In this document: positions 1 through 7,582 of the stretch, piece by piece | Layout: the number at the start of each line of letters is the position of its first letter | Numbering within the stretch: the stretch's first letter is position 1 | Virus record (IMG/VR): IMGVR_UViG_3300046785_000332 | Location: 1 to 24,952 of that record | Direction: 5' to 3' (one strand) | Length of the DNA: 24,952 bases | DNA from: a virus | Notes under the pieces: generated by a model | What the model was told of the DNA's origin: nothing | Databases searched by the model: none | What the model saw: the letters and a program-made list of their open reading frames with translations, nothing else | Translations under genes and position numbers: made by a program

Positions 1-1
1 A

Positions 2-205
2 AATGGCGGGGCTCCTGGAACGCTTTTTTCTGATGATACATTTGCCCCTATGCCTGGTGGAGATTTAGCTAAAGCAGGGTTTGGGAATGCGGGAAGTGGA
101 GGAGCTGCGGGGCACTTATTACGCAAGAATGGCTTTTCAATAAACTCAAATACTTTGAATAATGGAAACTTTACTTCCACTACCTTAAAAGGCACAATAG
201 GATGA
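2..205 (+). CDS. C-terminal end of a glycine-rich virion (tail) protein, 5' partial
   Basis: The reading frame enters from the left edge and stays open for 67 codons to a TGA. The visible part is rich in Gly, Asn and Ser (for example PMPGGDLAKAGFGNAGSGG), like the low-complexity ends of phage tail-fibre or appendage proteins. No domain can be recognised in so short a piece. The stop overlaps the next start as ATGA, so the two genes are probably translationally coupled. Its place beside an S74 fibre gene supports a tail role. Function is inferred from context only. Confidence 0.6.
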   Translation, partial: NGGAPGTLFSDDTFAPMPGGDLAKAGFGNAGSGGAAGHLLRKNGFSINSNTLNNGNFTSTTLKGTIG

Positions 206-435
206 TACATTTATTCATAAACAAAAATGATCAAATTATTTTTGCATTTCCAGCTGAATCAAAAAAGCCAAGATTAGATGCCATACAATATATAGATAAA
301 TCACACAATAAAGATGAAATAAAAGTTATAGTGGTAGATGATTCTGAATATATTAATGTAGAAAATATTATACGAAATAAAAGCGATGATAAAGAAAAAC
401 TTTATTATAAAAATGGATCAATTGTAAAAGTGTAA
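202..435 (+). CDS. Small protein of unknown function in the tail-fibre cluster
   Basis: A 77-residue protein that I do not recognise. It starts in an ATGA overlap with the gene before it, with AGG just upstream. It is rich in Lys, Asp and Ile, has no signal peptide or membrane segment, and alternates hydrophobic and charged residues as a small beta-rich domain would (IIFAFPAE near residue 12, KVIVVDDSEYI near 41). Its TAA stop forms the end of the GTGTAA motif that precedes the fibre gene at 448. The position between two tail genes suggests a fibre-associated or assembly protein, but the sequence does not show this. Confidence 0.6.
   Translation: MIHLFINKNDQIIFAFPAESKKPRLDAIQYIDKSHNKDEIKVIVVDDSEYINVENIIRNKSDDKEKLYYKNGSIVKV
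430..435 (+). promoter_or_regulatory. GTGTAA motif upstream of the S74 fibre gene
   Basis: GTGTAA lies 12 bases before the ATG at 448. No Shine-Dalgarno sequence is visible there, and the following bases are all A, T or C. It is one of nine such sites upstream of gene starts in the window, and the spacing is longer than the usual 8. Confidence 0.4.
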
Positions 436-447
436 TATATACTATAT

Positions 448-1833
448 ATGGCTAATGTTAAAATAAGAGGTTTACCTACATTTTCAGATGATTTCACAAA
501 TGAATCAACTGATTTTTTAGTCATAACTGAATCAGGCGCTGAAACCTCTAACGCCGCACGGACTTCAAAAATATCTATAAATAAATTAAAAAAATATATA
601 GAGATAGAAGATCTAGATGGCGACACCAAATTTAGCGTTCACACTGGAGATAATACTGCTTCGATAACTTGCGACGGACTTACTCCTGCAATTGTAAATA
701 AATCAGGGATTAATATAAATCCATTAAATCTTTCTGCTCCGATAAATTACGGATTAGGAATCTTTACATCTGATGGGATTAAATTCCCCGCAGGATCATC
801 CGCCCAAAGACCAACTCCAACAAATGGCTTAATGAGATACAATACAGAACTTGGTCAATTTGAAGGTTACGTCAATAACGCATGGTCTCCATTTTCTAAC
901 TCCACGACAACCGTTAGTGGGCCCGACTTCTCAATTCAATACAAAAGCGGCTCATCATTCACAGGAAGCTCTAATTTAATATATTCAGAAGAACAATTGA
1001 GTGGTGCCAGTGGATTTTTTCATGATTTTAGAGTTACTGGAGATTTAGCTATTGGAGGAAATCTTTATGTTACAGGAGAAATGTTTGTAGAATCTGTGAC
1101 TGATATCTCCACCACAGGCGATATTAGTGGGTATAATCTTAAAGGAACTAGTGGAATTTTTGGCACCACAACAGGACAAATAGGAGGCTTCAGCCAAGAA
1201 CTCACGATTAGCGGTGTTCCCGTATTAACTGGAATAGAAATAGGAGATTTTGTAAGTACTGGAGAAACTGGCGTTTTCGTCACTACAGGTCAAACGGGAG
1301 ATTTTGTAACTACTGGAGAAACTGGTGTGTTTGTCACTACGGGTCAAACGGGAGATTTCGCAACCACAGACTTATTAACAGGAATATCCGATGCAGACAA
1401 TGATACTTATATAACAACAGAAGAAAGTTCAGATTTAGATAGTATATGTTTTTATACATCAGGAAGTAAGAGTGTAGAAATTGACGCCAGTGGAGACCTG
1501 CTCTGTTATAATGATGTTGTTGCATACTATAGCGCCTCTGACCAAAGACTTAAGGAAAACATCCAAACAATAGATAGTCCGATAAATAAAATAAAACAAA
1601 TAAATGGAATATCTTTTGACTGGAAAGAAGAAATGCAGCCAAAATATTCTGGTAAAGATTACGGTGTGCTTGCTCAAGAAGTAGAGCTTGTTTTGCCAGA
1701 AGCCGTAAAAGATAAAGAAAATGGCTTTAAAAGTGTAAAATATAATAGTATAATACCATTACTAATAGAGTGTATAAAAGATCAAGAAAAAAGAATTAAA
1801 GAATTAGAAAAGATATGTCAATCGAAAGTATAA
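448..1833 (+). CDS. Tail fibre/appendage protein with C-terminal S74 intramolecular chaperone
   Basis: A 461-residue fibre protein. The N-terminus (MANVKIRGLP, then DFLVITESG and KISINKLKKYI, residues 1-51) resembles that of the next gene and the gene at 19507, and probably docks the fibre to the virion. A middle region holds Gly/Thr/Ser-rich beta-type sequence, including 9-residue repeats at residues 266-307. The C-terminus from about residue 362 is a peptidase S74 chaperone domain (SDQRLKENI, then DYGVLAQEVE and KSVKYNSIIPLLIE, and a short helix). In this family the domain trimerises the fibre and then cuts itself off at a Ser/Lys pair. S364 and K369 fit, so cleavage is expected just before S364. 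The host-binding part is presumably the middle region. Its end overlaps the next gene by 19 bases. Confidence 0.9.
   Translation: MANVKIRGLPTFSDDFTNESTDFLVITESGAETSNAARTSKISINKLKKYIEIEDLDGDTKFSVHTGDNTASITCDGLTPAIVNKSGININPLNLSAPINYGLGIFTSDGIKFPAGSSAQRPTPTNGLMRYNTELGQFEGYVNNAWSPFSNSTTTVSGPDFSIQYKSGSSFTGSSNLIYSEEQLSGASGFFHDFRVTGDLAIGGNLYVTGEMFVESVTDISTTGDISGYNLKGTSGIFGTTTGQIGGFSQELTISGVPVLTGIEIGDFVSTGETGVFVTTGQTGDFVTTGETGVFVTTGQTGDFATTDLLTGISDADNDTYITTEESSDLDSICFYTSGSKSVEIDASGDLLCYNDVVAYYSASDQRLKENIQTIDSPINKIKQINGISFDWKEEMQPKYSGKDYGVLAQEVELVLPEAVKDKENGFKSVKYNSIIPLLIECIKDQEKRIKELEKICQSKV
1243..1368 (+). repeat. 54-bp tandem repeat coding for GDFVTTGET/GVFVTTGQT units
   Basis: Two full 54-base copies start at 1243 and 1297, and a third begins at 1351 and decays. 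Each copy is two related 27-base halves, so the protein carries five 9-residue units in a row. Third-codon differences between copies (gtaagt/gtaact, ggcgtt/ggtgtg) show the repeat is not brand new. It is probably a beta-structured fibre shaft segment. Confidence 0.85.
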
Positions 1834-2321
1834 AAGTAAGGGATTTAAATACAACATCTTCAATAGGTGAAAATGATTTGTTGTTAGTAGCTAAGGCAGA
1901 CGGGACTACTCAGAATGTAAAAATTTCAGACTTGCTCACATATGTATCATCGAACTCATCAAACTCATCAAACTCAGCAGGCTGGAGCAGCGGATGGGTT
2001 AACTATGCTGGTCTTACTTTTGTAGCTAATAACGCCACCCTATCTTTTACCCATAACTTAGGCACTGACGATCTTATATTTTCGTTGTTCGCCAGAGATA
2101 CAGATGGCGGTGGAAACTCTGTAAGAGTAGATTTACAACCGACTAATCCCCCCACTTCCTTGGGGGCGCAATTTTGGGGCGCACAAATACAAGGCATAGA
2201 AGCGAATACAGTTACGGTTCAACTTCCTTCGTATGGTGTTATAAAACTTGAGGCTAACGGGAATTGGGGTTGGAAAAATTGGAATACTCAACAAATAAAG
2301 GTGGTAGCCAAGGTAATTTAG
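1815..2321 (+). CDS. Small tail protein with shared N-terminal docking motif
   Basis: A 168-residue protein whose start lies inside the end of the fibre gene, with a weak AGAAAAG upstream. Residues 1-45 (KVRDLNTTSSIGENDLLLVA, then ADGTTQNVKISDLL) match a motif common at the N-terminus of phage tail proteins and shared with the proteins at 448 and 19507. A Ser/Asn linker (SSNSSNSSNS) follows, then a domain of about 115 residues rich in Trp, aromatic and beta-prone residues (GWSSGWVNYAG, NGNWGWKNWN). The layout of docking motif, linker and small beta domain suits a short tail spike or receptor-binding head, but no specific fold or ligand can be named. Confidence 0.75.
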   Translation: MSIESIKVRDLNTTSSIGENDLLLVAKADGTTQNVKISDLLTYVSSNSSNSSNSAGWSSGWVNYAGLTFVANNATLSFTHNLGTDDLIFSLFARDTDGGGNSVRVDLQPTNPPTSLGAQFWGAQIQGIEANTVTVQLPSYGVIKLEANGNWGWKNWNTQQIKVVAKVI

Positions 2322-2326
2322 TGTAA
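2321..2326 (+). promoter_or_regulatory. GTGTAA motif 8 bases before the start at 2335
   Basis: The sequence reads TTTAGTGTAATATAGAATATG. There is no purine-rich ribosome binding site, and the G of the preceding TAG stop is the first base of the motif. Confidence 0.45.
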
Positions 2327-2334
2327 TATAGAAT

Positions 2335-3306
2335 ATGAGTAACCAAAGAAGTTTCTATAGATATACAGAAACACCGCTTTATATAGGAGCGGTTGGCACG
2401 AGCTATCACTCTAGAGCTAACGCTGCAGACTATCCAGACTATCCAGTTAATGCAAGCGCAAACGATTATATTTATTCAACAAGCGCTGGCCTACAAGTAT
2501 CAGCCTCAGTTCCTCCAATGAGGACTTTAGGACAATCTCAACTGCATAGATATTTCCCTGACGCTCCACTCACTGCGAGCTTAAATACAGATTTTTATTT
2601 AAACGGTAATAGCGATCAAATTATAAGTAAAACTGGGGAAGCGGATGAGTTGTACGGAAGGTTGGCGGGTTTTAATTTTGGGCAAACATATCTTAATTCT
2701 TTTAATTTAACATTAGAGCCTTATAAACCAGCAAGTATAAGCGCTGATTTCTCTATTTATAAAATGACATCAGACAGAGATGGCAGCTCAACAGCTAGCG
2801 TGAATGATGATTACAGAAATATAGGCACAACTAATCCAGATGAGTTAGAGGGGGGTACATTTACCCCTGCAGTTCCTCCTGCTGAACCAGATATAAGCAT
2901 AACTCCACTAAACACTCAGAATCACGTTACGACTGAATTAAATGGTTATAATCGAGCAACCATTGGAATTGAGCACCCAGTGTCTATTAGCTGGACAGAA
3001 TCGTATGAGAGAATACCTATTTATGTAGTAGGCAAAAAACATCCCGTAGAAGTTAATCTCGGTAACATAAATAGAGAGGTTACTGTTCAAGGCGAAGATA
3101 TTGGGAAGGTTATTGACTTTAAGGGTCATGATAAAAGAAATGCCACAATTAGCATTTTATTAAAAGCAATTGGTGCAGAGAATCAACCTGGGCAAGAAAT
3201 TAATCGAGTATTAACAATTGCTGGTCAAATAGATACCCAAGAAATATCCATTAGCCAGAATGGCTTTATGGAAGGTACTGTGACAATCAAAGAATCTGTT
3301 CGTTAA
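2335..3306 (+). CDS. Virion structural protein, possibly tail-tube related
   Basis: A 323-residue protein with no signal peptide or membrane segment. The sequence is beta-rich with many Ser, Thr and Asn. Two blocks can be seen: residues 1-145, which end in FNLTLEPYKPASISADFSIYK, and residues 195-323, after a Pro-rich linker (TFTPAVPPAEPDISITPLN), which end in QEISISQNGFMEGTVTIKES. That ending is the kind of strand pattern seen in phage tail-tube proteins, but I cannot confirm the family. It lies among tail genes and converges on the gpM-like gene: the two stop codons share the palindrome TTAA at 3303-3306. A virion role is likely; the tube assignment is a guess. Confidence 0.6.
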   Translation: MSNQRSFYRYTETPLYIGAVGTSYHSRANAADYPDYPVNASANDYIYSTSAGLQVSASVPPMRTLGQSQLHRYFPDAPLTASLNTDFYLNGNSDQIISKTGEADELYGRLAGFNFGQTYLNSFNLTLEPYKPASISADFSIYKMTSDRDGSSTASVNDDYRNIGTTNPDELEGGTFTPAVPPAEPDISITPLNTQNHVTTELNGYNRATIGIEHPVSISWTESYERIPIYVVGKKHPVEVNLGNINREVTVQGEDIGKVIDFKGHDKRNATISILLKAIGAENQPGQEINRVLTIAGQIDTQEISISQNGFMEGTVTIKESVR

Positions 3307-4769
3307 TAACCTAAATCAGCCCCAAGCGCGTCTTCAATAAAAGTAGCCTTGATAGAGTTATTGTCTATATATCTTTTAGAAAAACTCCAAGCATTGCATA
3401 GAAAGTATCTATCTGCGACATCATAAATTTCTGGTACAGAATCCCATTTAAAGCGGACATAACCTTTTCTATTTTCGAGAAAATGTAAAATTGCATAAGC
3501 TTCTCTATCGTCTCTGTTATTAAACTGAACATCGAATACTAGCGGGTTTGTATTTCTTCCGTCAGATAGAACCTCGACTTTTTCTCCATCATAAACCTTA
3601 CTTAGTATTCTTGATTGTTGAGAAATTGTAGAGGCGTAACTAGGTTCCCAAAAAAAGTTTTTAGTCCAATGTCTTTCATCGGTACTACCTGGAATTCTGT
3701 GATCATCTACCCATGTACCACTGCCAGTATCTAAACTTGATCCGTCTAGCCAAGAATTGAAAGCGCTCTGTAGCGGCCTTGCAAAATGACTTTTCTTGCA
3801 ATAATAATATTTATCAAAAGTCTGCGCTTCATAATCAGGCTTAAATACTACTATATCCTTAGGGTAGGCCCACTGCGAAAGATAGTTTAGCCCATTGATT
3901 ACGTATATCGAGGTAGCGTAAAGAGTGTCATCAGGCGTATGATACCCAAAAGGTTGCGTCCAAGGAACAACTCTGATTTCAAAAGGCTTAGAGTTATTAT
4001 CAGTTGAGCTAGGAGGATCATAATAACCAGGATGTATTGATCTGACATCGTTGGTACTATCAGGCATCCCATAAGTGTCTAAAGCAGCTCTTTCTATAAG
4101 CCCCATTGTATACCAGGGAAGACTTAAAATACCATCAGTAAAATCATTATTCAAAACCTTTAACATCTCTTCTCTAGTGAATATACTTCTCAAGTATTCT
4201 TTATAGCCTATTTTACAATAATCAGAATAATTTTTATAATGTTCTGCACTATTTGATGGTAAAAAGTTCGACACACTATCAGAATTAATTGATAAATACA
4301 TAGTATGTGATTCTGTAGCTCGAGGAGCGTTCAATAACGTTTCTGACGAACCAGGGACAGCGGACTCTATATTTAAAGAGCTCTGCTTGTTTGTTTTTAA
4401 ATTGATAGATATATTATTTAAATTCTCTTTATTAAAAGTATGAGAAAATCCTACGCATCTAAATATATTTTTTTTGCAAAATGGGTCAGGAGGAACAAAG
4501 GGAAAATCAAGACCCTTAGAAGTCTCTAAAAAATCTATAATTTGCCTAGCTTCACTATCGTGCAAATTACTATAATTTAAAGATAGAGAAAACGTTATAT
4601 TATTTACACCTTTAGGCGAAATTGCATAAAAACCATCTCCGTAACTAAACATTCGGATAGCTCCTTCATACGAAGCAGAATAACCGTAATCAGGAGCTAA
4701 GTATTGACCGTTTCTTTGTGGCCAAGTAGTTGTAAGGCCTTGTAAGCTAGTGTTGTATGTTCTGTCCAC
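3303..4769 (-). CDS. Minor tail protein with two gpM-like domains
   Basis: A 488-residue protein. Residues about 40-130 fit the phage minor tail (lambda gpM-like) pattern: SYGDGFYAISPKGVN, SLSLNYSNL, EARQIIDFLETSKG, FPFVPPDPF, then a Cys-containing strand (FRCVGFSHTF) and a closing strand (ISINLKT). The same pattern returns at residues about 400-488: PLVFDVQFNNRDDREAYAIL, HFLENRKGYVRFKW, YFLCNAWSFSKRYIDNNSIKATFIE. The 270 residues between are unassigned. In siphophages such proteins sit at the tail tip near the tape measure. The start is GTG at 4769, because an in-frame TAG lies only two codons upstream. The GTGTAA motif stands 8 bases before that GTG. It is the last gene of the minus-strand unit that begins at the 5702-5730 promoter. 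Confidence 0.7.
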   Translation of the reverse strand: MDRTYNTSLQGLTTTWPQRNGQYLAPDYGYSASYEGAIRMFSYGDGFYAISPKGVNNITFSLSLNYSNLHDSEARQIIDFLETSKGLDFPFVPPDPFCKKNIFRCVGFSHTFNKENLNNISINLKTNKQSSLNIESAVPGSSETLLNAPRATESHTMYLSINSDSVSNFLPSNSAEHYKNYSDYCKIGYKEYLRSIFTREEMLKVLNNDFTDGILSLPWYTMGLIERAALDTYGMPDSTNDVRSIHPGYYDPPSSTDNNSKPFEIRVVPWTQPFGYHTPDDTLYATSIYVINGLNYLSQWAYPKDIVVFKPDYEAQTFDKYYYCKKSHFARPLQSAFNSWLDGSSLDTGSGTWVDDHRIPGSTDERHWTKNFFWEPSYASTISQQSRILSKVYDGEKVEVLSDGRNTNPLVFDVQFNNRDDREAYAILHFLENRKGYVRFKWDSVPEIYDVADRYFLCNAWSFSKRYIDNNSIKATFIEDALGADLGY

Positions 4770-4777
4770 ATTCTAAA

Positions 4778-4783
4778 TTACAC
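4778..4783 (-). promoter_or_regulatory. GTGTAA motif 8 bases before the GTG start at 4769
   Basis: On the minus strand the sequence reads AAGTGTAATTTAGAATGTG. The motif directly follows the TAA stop of the gene upstream, and no Shine-Dalgarno sequence is present. Confidence 0.45.
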
Positions 4784-5248
4784 TTATTGGCTTGATGGAG
4801 CGTCGTTTCCTGCAACTTGTATTGGCTTGCTTTCAAAAGAAAGGTATGCAGAAACCAATTCTTTTAGTTCTTGATCATAACCGCTAGCTAAAGATCTGTA
4901 TGCGCCCGCTGCAGTGTTCTTATTGGGTCTTACGATCATCGAGCCATCGGAGTCACGTATTTGTATAAAGTCGCTTGATTTAGTGGCTCCCTGCAGAGTT
5001 TTTCGAGACATTGATGAGTTGAAGTTTTTTAGGTACATCGCTCGATATATAGCTTTTTCTTCATTTTTGAAGTCAGCTTCAGGCTCAATAACACCATTGA
5101 CAACATCAAAGGATGTATGTATCATAGTATTAAGATTGCCTATATGAGAGTCTAACCATCCAGAAATAGAAGATACTGTAGCAACTTCTGTGTCTGAATC
5201 AAATTCATGATCAAATATTTCCTGAGCTAAATCTCCTATATTACTCAA
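4784..5248 (-). CDS. Unknown protein in the head-tail gene cluster
   Basis: A 154-residue acidic protein with mixed helix content (LAQEIFDHEFDSD near residue 7, WLDSHIGNLNTMIHTSFD near 31, ELKELVSAYLSFE near 127). I do not recognise it. The start is TTG at 5248: no ATG is in frame before residue 42, GAGGGA lies seven bases upstream, and only one base separates this start from the stop of the previous gene. Position between the capsid genes and the gpM-like tail gene makes a head-completion or connector protein plausible, as does the helical content, but nothing in the sequence settles this. Confidence 0.65.
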   Translation of the reverse strand: MSNIGDLAQEIFDHEFDSDTEVATVSSISGWLDSHIGNLNTMIHTSFDVVNGVIEPEADFKNEEKAIYRAMYLKNFNSSMSRKTLQGATKSSDFIQIRDSDGSMIVRPNKNTAAGAYRSLASGYDQELKELVSAYLSFESKPIQVAGNDAPSSQ

Positions 5249-5249
5249 T

Positions 5250-5681
5250 TTACATTCCCTCTCTTAATATTTTAGATACTTCCTTAAAGTCAGGGCTGTT
5301 TGTGTTAAGCCCAACCTGCCTAGAATCAGCTCCTCCGATAATTGTTCTAGATTTATTTCTGTGCTCAAACTCCTTCATTAATCTCTTTTTTAAATTAGTG
5401 CGATTAGCTGAAGGCATTACGCCGACTCTTACTGCTAATGACTGCATATCTACAAGAGTCATTTCTGACAAGTTTTCTTGGAATACGCTTGCATTTGCTG
5501 TTTTGAATGGATTAACTTCTTTTACTCCAAGAATGTCTTCAAGCTCTTTAGTTTTCTGAATGTATTCTTTACCTGTAGTTTGTTCCATAGATTGTAATTC
5601 TTCGATCAAATTTTTCTTAGGCTTCTTAGAAGCTTTTGACTGAGCTTTTGGCGAACTCTTCTTTGTGTTTGTTTTTTTCAT
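5250..5681 (-). CDS. Small basic protein with a SAP/Rho-N-like helical segment
   Basis: A 143-residue protein. The first 25 residues are a Lys/Ser/Pro-rich disordered tail (KKSSPKAQSKASKKPKK). Residues 76-112 (LVDMQSLAVRVGVMPSANRT, then NLKKRLMKEFEHR) look like a SAP or Rho-N-like helix-turn-helix hairpin, a fold often used to bind nucleic acid. The gene opens the transcription unit downstream of the capsid terminator, with its own consensus promoter and a good AAAGG ribosome binding site. A DNA-associated head protein is possible. The domain call comes from the residue pattern only. Confidence 0.65.
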   Translation of the reverse strand: MKKTNTKKSSPKAQSKASKKPKKNLIEELQSMEQTTGKEYIQKTKELEDILGVKEVNPFKTANASVFQENLSEMTLVDMQSLAVRVGVMPSANRTNLKKRLMKEFEHRNKSRTIIGGADSRQVGLNTNSPDFKEVSKILREGM

Positions 5682-5701
5682 ACCTTTTACCTTTCCTTTT
5701 T

Positions 5702-5730
5702 ATTATACAATGAATATACACTTTTTTCAA
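5702..5730 (-). promoter_or_regulatory. Sigma70-type promoter for the 5681-3303 unit
   Basis: On the minus strand TTGAAA (5730-5725) and TATAAT (5707-5702) are separated by exactly 17 bases. The predicted transcript starts about 14 bases before the ATG at 5681, leaving room for the AAAGG ribosome binding site. Confidence 0.85.
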
Positions 5731-5744
5731 GTTTAATAGAAAAC

Positions 5745-5772
5745 AAAAAAGCTCGCCGTAGCGAGCTTCTTT
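5745..5772 (-). terminator. Intrinsic terminator after the major capsid gene
   Basis: On the minus strand an 8-bp stem (AAGCTCGC/GCGAGCTT around a 4-base loop) is followed by TTTTTTGTTTTC. It lies about 25 bases past the capsid stop and separates the capsid unit from the next promoter. Confidence 0.85.
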
Positions 5773-5796
5773 GGTTAAGGGTTAAGTTTTGGGGAA

Positions 5797-6909
5797 TTAA
5801 ATTCCAGTAAGGCCTGAAGCGACCAATCCGTAAAGAGCACGATCATCAAGGATGACGCGTCCTTCTTCAAGGGATCCATAGTATCCGATTTTTTGCTGAC
5901 GAACACTGTACTGATCATCTGCGACAAGGCTCATTTCAGCGCCACTCTCAGAGTCGCGAGAAAGAACTCTCATGAGAGAGTCACGGCTACGATCAAGACC
6001 AAGAATAATTTCTTCGCCACTGCTTAAAGCTGAACCAGAAATTGTGCTATAGATCTTGTTGTACTTTTGACCATCACCAAGCTCATTGATTTCCATAATG
6101 GAAACGCCATAGAACTCAGGAATTCCAGCATTGTTATAAATGCTTTCACGCATATCGTCAGTAGCAGCAATCGGAGGATTACCTGCAACAGCATCAGTTC
6201 CAGCTGCATTTTTTGTGTTCACTGGGTTGTAGGCCAAGGAGCGAAGCTCTTGTACTACTTCTGGTGAACAAATAAGGTCTGTAACTCCACTTCTGCGATC
6301 AGTTGGGGTTCCGCCACTGTAAGAAGTGTTGATTCTTTTAGCAAGAGTCATAAGGCGATTAAAATCGTCAAGCATAACTCTTTTGTCTACAGAGCAGTCA
6401 ATAACGTGTTTTTGACCATTGGTTTCGGCTTTTTTCAAAGCTCCCATGATCAAGTTAGCCGAAGTACGCTCTTGCTTAAGCAAAAGCTCTTGAGCAACGC
6501 GAGTAAAGGTTTTACCAACTACATCAAGACGAGATTTTGCTGCATATTTCTTGTCGAAAGATACTGCGCTATCAAGATTGTAAGTAGTTACCTTCATTTC
6601 GCTGAAGCTAGGTTGTACTTGACTGGTTGGAAGACCACCTGGTACAGACTGGCTGTAAACCTGGATGTAATCTTCATCCTCTACGTCATAGTAAAGATCC
6701 AATGGAATACTTGGATTATCATCTGCATCGAAAGATAAAGTTTGAAACAAGTTACTCAAAGTAGGAGCATTGTTAATTACTTCTGCCAACACTGGAGCCA
6801 AGAAAGCTGCTAGAGCTGCTTGAGCCTCATATGCGGTTTCGCGATTTTTCGAAGCCATTGCTTTTACGAGTTCAACTTGCTCTTCTGTTCTTTTTAATGT
6901 AATATTCAT
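5797..6909 (-). CDS. Major capsid protein, HK97 fold
   Basis: A 370-residue protein that builds the icosahedral shell. It follows the order terminase, portal, protease/scaffold, decoration, capsid, as expected. Typical features are a helical N-terminal arm (residues 1-60), the E-loop-like strand region with VYSQSVPGG and FSEMKVTTYNL (about 83-112), a long spine helix (FTRVAQELLLKQERTSANLI, near 135-155), ICSPEVVQELRSLAY in the peripheral domain, and a C-terminal DDQYSVRQQKIGYYGSLEEG that matches the closing strands of HK97-type capsids. A strong ribosome binding site (AAAGGAG, ten bases before the ATG) and a strong terminator downstream fit a highly expressed protein. No processing site is obvious near the N-terminus. 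Confidence 0.88.
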   Translation of the reverse strand: MNITLKRTEEQVELVKAMASKNRETAYEAQAALAAFLAPVLAEVINNAPTLSNLFQTLSFDADDNPSIPLDLYYDVEDEDYIQVYSQSVPGGLPTSQVQPSFSEMKVTTYNLDSAVSFDKKYAAKSRLDVVGKTFTRVAQELLLKQERTSANLIMGALKKAETNGQKHVIDCSVDKRVMLDDFNRLMTLAKRINTSYSGGTPTDRRSGVTDLICSPEVVQELRSLAYNPVNTKNAAGTDAVAGNPPIAATDDMRESIYNNAGIPEFYGVSIMEINELGDGQKYNKIYSTISGSALSSGEEIILGLDRSRDSLMRVLSRDSESGAEMSLVADDQYSVRQQKIGYYGSLEEGRVILDDRALYGLVASGLTGI

Positions 6910-6930
6910 TTTCGTAATTTCTCCTTTAGT

Positions 6931-7557
6931 TTAGCAATCAATTGCACAAATTGCGTAATTTCCGCTAAGAGAACCAAGAGGTTCTGAGCGAGATCCAGTA
7001 GCGAGAACGGTTCCTACACCACTAACGTCTGCAGCAGCCTGTCCAGAAACTTGTCCGTCACTAGTAACGACAAGCGTATTTCCGATAGCGGCATCTGTAC
7101 CCCAGTCAGCAACATCAAATGCAGATTCGTGAAGAGTAAAGATACCCTTACGAGCTACAGGTACTGCTTGACCAGGAAGCACTGCGTGATTTTCTAAAGC
7201 TTTTTGAGGATAATAGAGAAGCTTCTCTCCATTCTCGTCAGCTTTAGCGACTTGGTTAAGAGTGATCCCTAATGCTTTAGAGGATCCGTCTGCGAGTTCG
7301 ACCTTATGCGGAACAGTTGGATATTGGTTGGCACCTATATGGGGGTAATCAGTCTTGCCCAAGTAGGAATCAGCTCCATATTCAATTGGATCGTTATTAA
7401 GGTCTCCGACTTCAACTTGAACGAAAACTCCGCCATGCACTTTTGCAGTGCCTAGGGCATCATCGAGATTATCAACTTCTTGACCGCTTTTGGCAGCAAA
7501 AAGATTAATAACATCGTTTTCGTCGTACTGTCTGAATGGTAATATTCTTAGTCCCAT
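6931..7557 (-). CDS. Probable capsid decoration or head-stabilising protein
   Basis: A 208-residue protein directly upstream of the capsid gene with its own AAAGGA ribosome binding site. The C-terminal half (residues 130-208) is beta-rich with Gly/Val/Ala stretches (NTLVVTSDGQVSGQA, SGVGTVLATGSRSEPLGS), in the style of small decoration proteins encoded next to capsid genes. The N-terminal half has DLNNDPIEYGADSYLG and a Pro/Tyr-rich loop. No family can be named with certainty; the call rests on position, size and composition. A good ribosome binding site, stronger than those of most genes here, fits a protein needed in many copies. Confidence 0.6.
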   Translation of the reverse strand: MGLRILPFRQYDENDVINLFAAKSGQEVDNLDDALGTAKVHGGVFVQVEVGDLNNDPIEYGADSYLGKTDYPHIGANQYPTVPHKVELADGSSKALGITLNQVAKADENGEKLLYYPQKALENHAVLPGQAVPVARKGIFTLHESAFDVADWGTDAAIGNTLVVTSDGQVSGQAAADVSGVGTVLATGSRSEPLGSLSGNYAICAIDC

Positions 7558-7582
7558 TTTGATTTCCTTTAATTAATAAATT

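Noticed and set aside
1065-1677. Three minus-strand open frames inside the fibre gene
   Set aside because: The fibre protein on the other strand has clear domains; the antisense products have none.
1733-1738. GTGTAA inside the fibre gene as a start signal
   Set aside because: No gene start follows within 16 bases, so it is counted as a chance copy. The copy at 4604-4609 on the minus strand is treated the same way.
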